A stretch of 64,000 nucleotides of DNA from Symbiodinium natans (Eukaryota > Sar > Dinophyceae > Suessiales > Symbiodiniaceae). Of this stretch, positions 59,594 through 64,000 are shown piece after piece. Location of the stretch: positions 191,501-255,500 of the forward strand of contig CAJNDS010002403.1 of assembly GCA_905221605.1 (NCBI GenBank), in the 5' to 3' direction. Every line of letters begins with the position of its first letter. The first letter of the stretch is position 1. The translations under genes were made by a program, and so were the position numbers. The notes below the pieces were generated by a model, which was given only the letters and a program-made list of their open reading frames with translations, did no database searches and was not told the DNA's origin.

Positions 59594-59859
59594 TAAACCC
59601 TAACCCTCTAAACCTTGAACCCTGAACCCTAAACCCTAAAGGACCTTAACATCTCAAGCCTCCAACCCCAAACCCCAAAACCCCAAAACCCCAAAACCCC
59701 AAAAACCCAAAACACCAAAACACCCCAAAAACCCAAAACCCCAAACCCCAAACCCCAAAAACAAACCCTCTTAGGTAGCTCTAAACCCTAAACCCTAAAC
59801 CCTAAACCCTAAACCCTGAACCCTAGACCCTAAACCCTAAACCCCAAGTACCCCTCTGC

Positions 59860-61143
59860 GAGAACTCTGCCGAGCCTTTGAGCTGCAACGCGTTGGTCGC
59901 GCAGTCGCCTCGGGACACGCACTCGTCGTCGCGGCCCAGGGTCTGCTCGGAAAACTCCTGGCTCTTTGGCTTGGGGCTTACAGGGTTTAGGGTTTAGGGT
60001 TTAGGGTTTAGGGTTTTTGTTTTAGGGCTAGGTTTAGGGGTCTTCAAGACAAGAATGCTTTAGGGCTTTGAGGATTGTAGGGTTTTGGAGTTTTAGGGTT
60101 CTCGGGCTTGAGGGATTGTATTTAGGGTTTAGGGTTTAGGGTTTAGGGCTTAGGGTTTAGGGTTTCAAGGCACTTGCAGGTTCAGGTTTTGGGAGTCATC
60201 ACCGGTTGAAACCTGAGTTGGGGTGCTTTTGCTTTTCACTCGGTTTTTGTTTCAGGGTTTGGGGTTTAGGGCTTGCGGGTTTAGGGAGGGAGGATCTTGG
60301 GGGGTAGGTACCTAGGGAACCTTAGGGAGTAGTGGGGGAGTACTAGGGAACCTTGTGTTATATACTATATGCTGCGCTTGAACCCCCCTCCCAAACCCAA
60401 AACCCTAAACCCCAAACCCGAAACCCCAAACCCTTTAAACCCCAAACCCTAAACCCCAAACCCCTAAACCCTAAGCCCTTAAACCACCCCATCCCCAAGA
60501 TCGCTTTGAGGTGTTGAGGGCTCTGCCTCTCGCCCCTATAGCTGTCAAGGCTCACGCCTAGGTGCGCACCATGCTTGGCTACACGTGCAGGCTGAAGACC
60601 CAGCTAACAACCCCAAAAGCTTAGGGTTAAGGGTTTAGGGTTAGGGTTAAGGTGTTAAGGGTGTAGGGCTTAGTTAGAGTTTAGGGCTTTGGGTTTAGGG
60701 TTTAGGGTTCAGGGTTGAGGGTTTAGGGGTCCCTGACACCTTGAACTGGCAGGTGGGCCGCCGACCCAGCCCCTTAAAGGGGGAAAAATAGGGGGATATA
60801 TGTACCTTATTTCCCCATTCCTTGCTAACCAACAGTAAGGTCCACCCCTGACCGCCCTGGACCCCATCAACCCCTAACGCCCTATGCCCTAAACCCTATA
60901 AACCCCCTTACGCCGCACGCCCTTACCCTCAGGCAGAAGGGGCGAGGCAACAACAGAAGCAAATGAACCCGAAACCCTAAACCCTAAACCCTAAACCCTA
61001 AACCCTAAACCCTAAACCCTAAGCTGGTCGAAGCCTTTAAGCCCCCAAACCCTTTAAAACCCTGCACTTCTGCCGGCTCTCCGTGGGCTCTCCTGTCCCA
61101 GGGCGGCACACAGCCATAGAGTCAAAAGCCAGGCCGCGGCCAT
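59860..61143 (-). CDS. Secreted-type protein, first two exons
   Basis: Exon 1, 61143-61093, is MAAAWLLTLWLCAALGQ, a typical signal peptide with a hydrophobic core and a small-residue cleavage site. A GA donor (CAG|GAG) and an AG|G acceptor join it in phase 0 to exon 2 starting at 59957: EFSEQTLGRDDECVSRGDCA, then TNALQLKGSAEF. GAG is repeated at both intron edges. The DDEC...GDCA.NALQL motif is one I recall from dinoflagellate secreted proteins; the function is unknown. The end of exon 2 (about 59860) is a guess, and later exons, which should lie between 59.8 and the ankyrin gene start at 58877, were not found. Confidence 0.6.
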
Positions 61144-61195
61144 GTGGGGACCTGCGAAACATGGCCGTCCTTAAGGGAGGAGGGTACATAATACC

Positions 61196-61276
61196 CTATA
61201 AATATACATATACATATATGTATACATATGTATATATATATGTACATACATATATATATATATATGTATATATTCA
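61196..61276. repeat. AT-rich microsatellite
   Basis: TATACATATG/TATA units that can fold back on themselves, upstream (5') of the signal-peptide ATG at 61143. The Tyr/Ile-rich open frame across it is an artefact. Confidence 0.85.
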
Positions 61277-61597
61277 TGTCAAAAAAATGTAACACACGAT
61301 GATCTAGTACATACTTCTACTTGTGTAATGTATGCAGAACATGTTGCGTAATCCCTCCCAGCACCCGCCTATGTTCTGCCCTCAACCCCAAACCCCTCAA
61401 CCCTAAACACAACAAAAAAACACACCCGAAATGCCCTGGCGAAAACCCAAAGCCAAACCTCAGCACCGAATCGGCACCCTAAAGTTTTAACTGCTACTAT
61501 CATTAGTGCATTTTGTATTTTGTTTACATGCTACTTAAGAACATTCTGTACAATACTTTTAAGAATACTGGCTATGATTATTGTGACTATTTGTACT

Positions 61598-61707
61598 ATA
61601 TGGGTGGCTGTCAGAATTATGATCCCTTTTGGGGTACCCTGAATATTAGGTGCCGTATTCTAATAGGGATCCAAAAAGGGACCATAATTTTGACAACCAC
61701 CCATATA
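61598..61707. mobile_element. MITE family D, intact
   Basis: tgggtggctgtcagaattatgatccc ... gggaccataattttgacaaccaccca, arms of about 26 bp and inner arms further in, with TA/TATA on both sides. The nested copy is at 32716-32826. Confidence 0.85.
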
Positions 61708-61846
61708 CACAAACAAATGTACATACATACTCCGACCCTCAGCCCCCCAAAGGGCCAAGCTACACTTTCCAGCGCCAAGAGAATCTTGGAGCAACTCCTT
61801 TTGACAGGGAGAGGAAGACGGCTCCGGCTGCGGCGGCAGGCGAGTC

Positions 61847-61930
61847 AGTAAGGGACCATATTAGGGGCCCATGGACTTACCCTTAGAAGCCTAAACCCTA
61901 AACCCATATTAAGGGCCCATGTAACTACCC
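61847..61930. mobile_element. Two family B right ends in tandem
   Basis: 'agggaccatattaggggcccatggacttacccttag' is followed, after 'aagcctaaaccctaaac', by a second 'ccatattaagggcccatgtaactacccc'. The two ends are separated by two telomere units. Confidence 0.65.
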
Positions 61931-62245
61931 CTTTGAGCTTGCGATCCCTAGGCCAAGGTCGAAACAGGCCGAAGACTCTGAACCGGGAACCTGCAAGCAC
62001 GGCCCCCCAAGTATACGTAGCGCTATACAGAGGTCTAGACGGCCTAGGGTTTAGGGTTGTATACAGAGCCCTGTGTTGGGTTGTATGTCTTGGGATGTTC
62101 CCTCCTTAATAGGGATTATAATAATGGGTACTAGACTATACTTAGCGAGGTGGGGGGCGGCCCTGCTCGTGAGACCTAAACGGCTCCAAGGGGGGATTCT
62201 TTTCCGTAATTGCCCCACGAAGCCCCTCCGTAAATAACTGATTGA

Positions 62246-62356
62246 TTGCCCAGTGACCAGATTTTAGTATGGGCACCCTTTTTGGGGTTGGTTGCTTTGT
62301 AAGGGCACCCAGACCCCCAAAGAAGGTTAAAGGGTAATTACCTCTGGGCTACTAAG
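62246..62356. mobile_element. MITE family C, left end degraded
   Basis: attgcccagtgaccag ... ctctgggctactaag with the conserved 'gggcacccttt ttggggttggttgctttgtaaggg' centre. Confidence 0.75.
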
Positions 62357-62411
62357 AAGCCTAAACCCTCAACCCTCAACCCTAAACCCTACACCCGCCC
62401 TAAACCCCAAA

Positions 62412-63066
62412 AGAGGCAGAGCCCCGAAGCGGTGGCGGTGCCATTCCCACGCTGCTGGAGGCGATGCGGAGCCGGCTTTGCGCCACCTCTTGCGCGCCCA
62501 AAAAGGGTTTAGGGTTTATAGGGTTTAGGCGTTAGTTTTTGGGGTTTAGGGTTTGGGGTTTGGGTTTAGGGTTTAGGAATCCTAAACCCTAAAACTCCTA
62601 AACGGATGTAAAATTCTGGTGAGATTCACAAACCGCCCTACGTACTTGCCACTCCCAAACAAACCACTAATTGGTACATTCGCATAGCACAACGTCCATG
62701 TAAAAAGCATATCAAAGAGCCATCTCGGAATAGGGTTTAGGGTTTAGGGTTTAGGGCTTAGGGCTTAGGGTTTAGGGTTTAGGGTTGAATCCCGCCTACA
62801 CCCTAAGCCCCAACCTCGAACCCCCCGAACCCTAAACCCTAAACCCTGAACCCCTGAACCCCTGAACCCCTGAACCCCTGAACCCCTGAACCCCTGAACC
62901 CCTGAACCCCTGAACCCCTGAACCCCTGAACCCCTGAACCCCTGAACCCTGGACCCTGAACCCTCAACCCTGAACCCTAACCTCCACCCCCCCACCCCCA
63001 CGTGGCCTGCAACGGGAAGGTGATCACCGTCGCTAGGGCCTTCGCCAGCGCGCCGATGACGAAGGC
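62412..63066 (-). CDS. Mitochondrial/peroxisomal carrier family (SLC25-type), two exons
   Basis: Exon 63066-63007 is AFVIGALAKALATVITFPLQ (60 nt, phase 0); a GC donor (CAG|GCC) and an AG|G acceptor (GAG|GTG) join it to 62486-62412, VAQSRLRIASSS and on. The joined GALAKALATVITFPLQVAQSRLR is the carrier signature in which a transmembrane helix ends in P-x-x-x-x-[RK], and the Q-S-R form resembles peroxisomal adenine nucleotide carriers. It would exchange a small metabolite across an organelle membrane. Only one of the three repeats is visible; the end of the second exon and all other exons are unplaced. The plus strand is open over both exons (for example NGKVITVARAFASAPM), but the in-phase family match decides for minus. 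Confidence 0.62.
62839..62955 (-). repeat. CCCCTGAA octamer block
   Basis: About 13 perfect copies of CCCCTGAA, flanked by CCCTGAA and CCCTAAA. It lies in the intron of the carrier gene model (62487-63006). Confidence 0.95.
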
Positions 63067-63145
63067 CTATCGACCGCCGGGCCCAGGTGTCGGGTTGAGG
63101 ACCCGAAGCCCGTTTAGTGTTTAGGGTTTAGGGTTTATAAAGCGG

Positions 63146-63260
63146 GTCCCTTAGGTGGAGCCCTTAAAAGGGTACCCCTTATACAAATTCAGGGCCCATA
63201 CATCCGAACCCTTTAAAGGAGATTAGGGACCGTATTCAGGGCCCATGAAACTACCCTCAG
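63146..63260. mobile_element. MITE family B
   Basis: gtcccttaggtggagcccttaaaagggtacccctt ... gggcccatgaaactaccctcag. Left terminus weakly conserved. Confidence 0.7.
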
Positions 63261-63502
63261 ACCTAAGCTCAAGGGGGTATATAACCCCTATCCGCCGACC
63301 CCAGCCGGGGGCGGCGTCAGTGAAGACCCACTGCTTTTTAGACCTTCCACCTCATCCATGACAGTCCGCCAAGAGCTTGCCGCTCCCCCCACCCCGCCCC
63401 CACCCCCCCACCTCCCCCCCACCCCCCCCACCCCCCAATGCTTTCACACAGTACAGGCCTGCTTCATCACCCCCCTCACACTTCCCGGGGCTAGGAAAAA
63501 GG

Positions 63503-63665
63503 GAGTTTAGGGGCCTTATAAAGTGCTTTGAAAATTTTTGGGAGTCTAGGAGCCTCAAACGAGTTTAGGGGCCTGAAAATGCTTAGAAACTTTAAGGGAG
63601 TTGAGGAGCCTCGAACGCTTAGAGATTTTAAGGGAGTTTAGGGGCCTCAAAATGCTTAGAAACTG
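63503..63665 (+). repeat. Minisatellite of about 45-50 bp units
   Basis: 'gggagtttaggggcct..aaaatgcttagaaac(ttt)aa' recurs about four times with point changes and small deletions. Units contain 'gtttagggg', so it may derive from telomere repeat. Confidence 0.8.
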
Positions 63666-63679
63666 CTCGCCCCGCCCCG

Positions 63680-64000
63680 CGCTTCTGCCTGCGCTGCCCG
63701 CCCATGGGCGCAGCCCCTTAAAATCGGGCAGCGCGAGGTCCCCAAGGACCGAGCATTGGCGGACCTTTTAACCCGGGTCGTCCCGGGAATAGCCTTGCTA
63801 GCCTGCGGCCTTCTGCGAAGCAGAATTGGGCCGGACGCCAGTGCCGCCGACCCCCGCGTGCCGCTGGTGAACGGTTTTTTTTTCGTGGTTTTTTGCGTCG
63901 CCACGGAGGCCCCCGGAGGGCGCGCATCATGAGCATCAGCGGGTCCAGCCCGGGACCCCCAGGCGCGCATCAGGAGCATCAGGCGGCTCCCGGGGCGGGA
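63680..64000. other. GC-rich segment with a dispersed repeat
   Basis: Very GC-rich and free of telomere repeat. Contains gcgcatcatgagcatcagcg (63922-63941), the core shared with 680-700, and a second 'gcgcatcaggagcatcaggc'. Open on the minus strand for over 100 codons in overlapping frames with no domain; probably repeat, not gene. Confidence 0.45.

Noticed and set aside
63002-63118. Plus-strand reading NGKVITVARAFASAPMTKAY
   Set aside because: The opposite strand encodes an in-phase carrier signature across a proper splice join, which is stronger evidence.

Overview
The window looks like nuclear DNA of a dinoflagellate, most likely a symbiodiniacean or close relative. The reasons are the plant-type telomeric unit TTTAGGG/CCCTAAA spread through the whole 64 kb, exons joined at GC, GA or GT donors and AG|G acceptors, an ankyrin-repeat protein with the ubiquitin-like N-terminus common in dinoflagellates, and all supportable genes lying on one strand. 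I see no rRNA, tRNA, CRISPR array or bacterial-type operon. No gene here can be read as one long ORF. Coding sequence is cut into exons of about 25-500 nt separated by introns made of telomere-like repeats and small inverted-repeat elements (MITEs).

I assembled gene models by hand with one rule: exon, then an intron starting GC/GA/GT and ending AG, then an exon starting with G. I kept joins only where the reading frame phase was carried correctly and the protein stayed sensible. All seven supported models are on the minus strand. From high to low coordinate they are: a mitochondrial/peroxisomal carrier fragment (about 63.07-62.41 kb); a start exon with a signal peptide plus a Cys-containing exon (61.14-59.86 kb); a complete 503-residue ubiquitin-like/ankyrin protein in 11 exons (58.88-53.98 kb); an acidic Asp/Glu/Ser-rich fragment (51.08-50.43 kb); a nine-exon Cys-rich protein that I recall only from dinoflagellate proteomes (38.72-32.25 kb); a short helical protein (28.90-27.66 kb); and a protein kinase (7.43-2.2 kb). 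Between them lie many GC-rich islands of 50-200 bp that are probably exons of further genes, but strand and frame usually cannot be decided by eye. A few with a proper acceptor are listed at low confidence.

The non-coding matrix has three layers: telomere-like arrays in both orientations, often drifting into locally homogenised variants (CCCTTAAA, CCCCTGAA, GGGCTTA, GGGTTCA, TTTTTAGGG); at least ten families of 90-220 bp inverted-repeat elements, some nested, some broken by telomeric arrays, and one pair identical over about 117 bp; and AT microsatellites, G/C tracts and minisatellites.

The most interesting result is that several introns of the ankyrin gene are themselves MITEs flanked by short direct repeats, with the GC or GA donor lying in the repeat (introner-like), while others are built from telomeric repeat. 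Limits: everything is by eye; exon ends rest on phase logic, not on transcripts; family names come from motif recognition, not searches.
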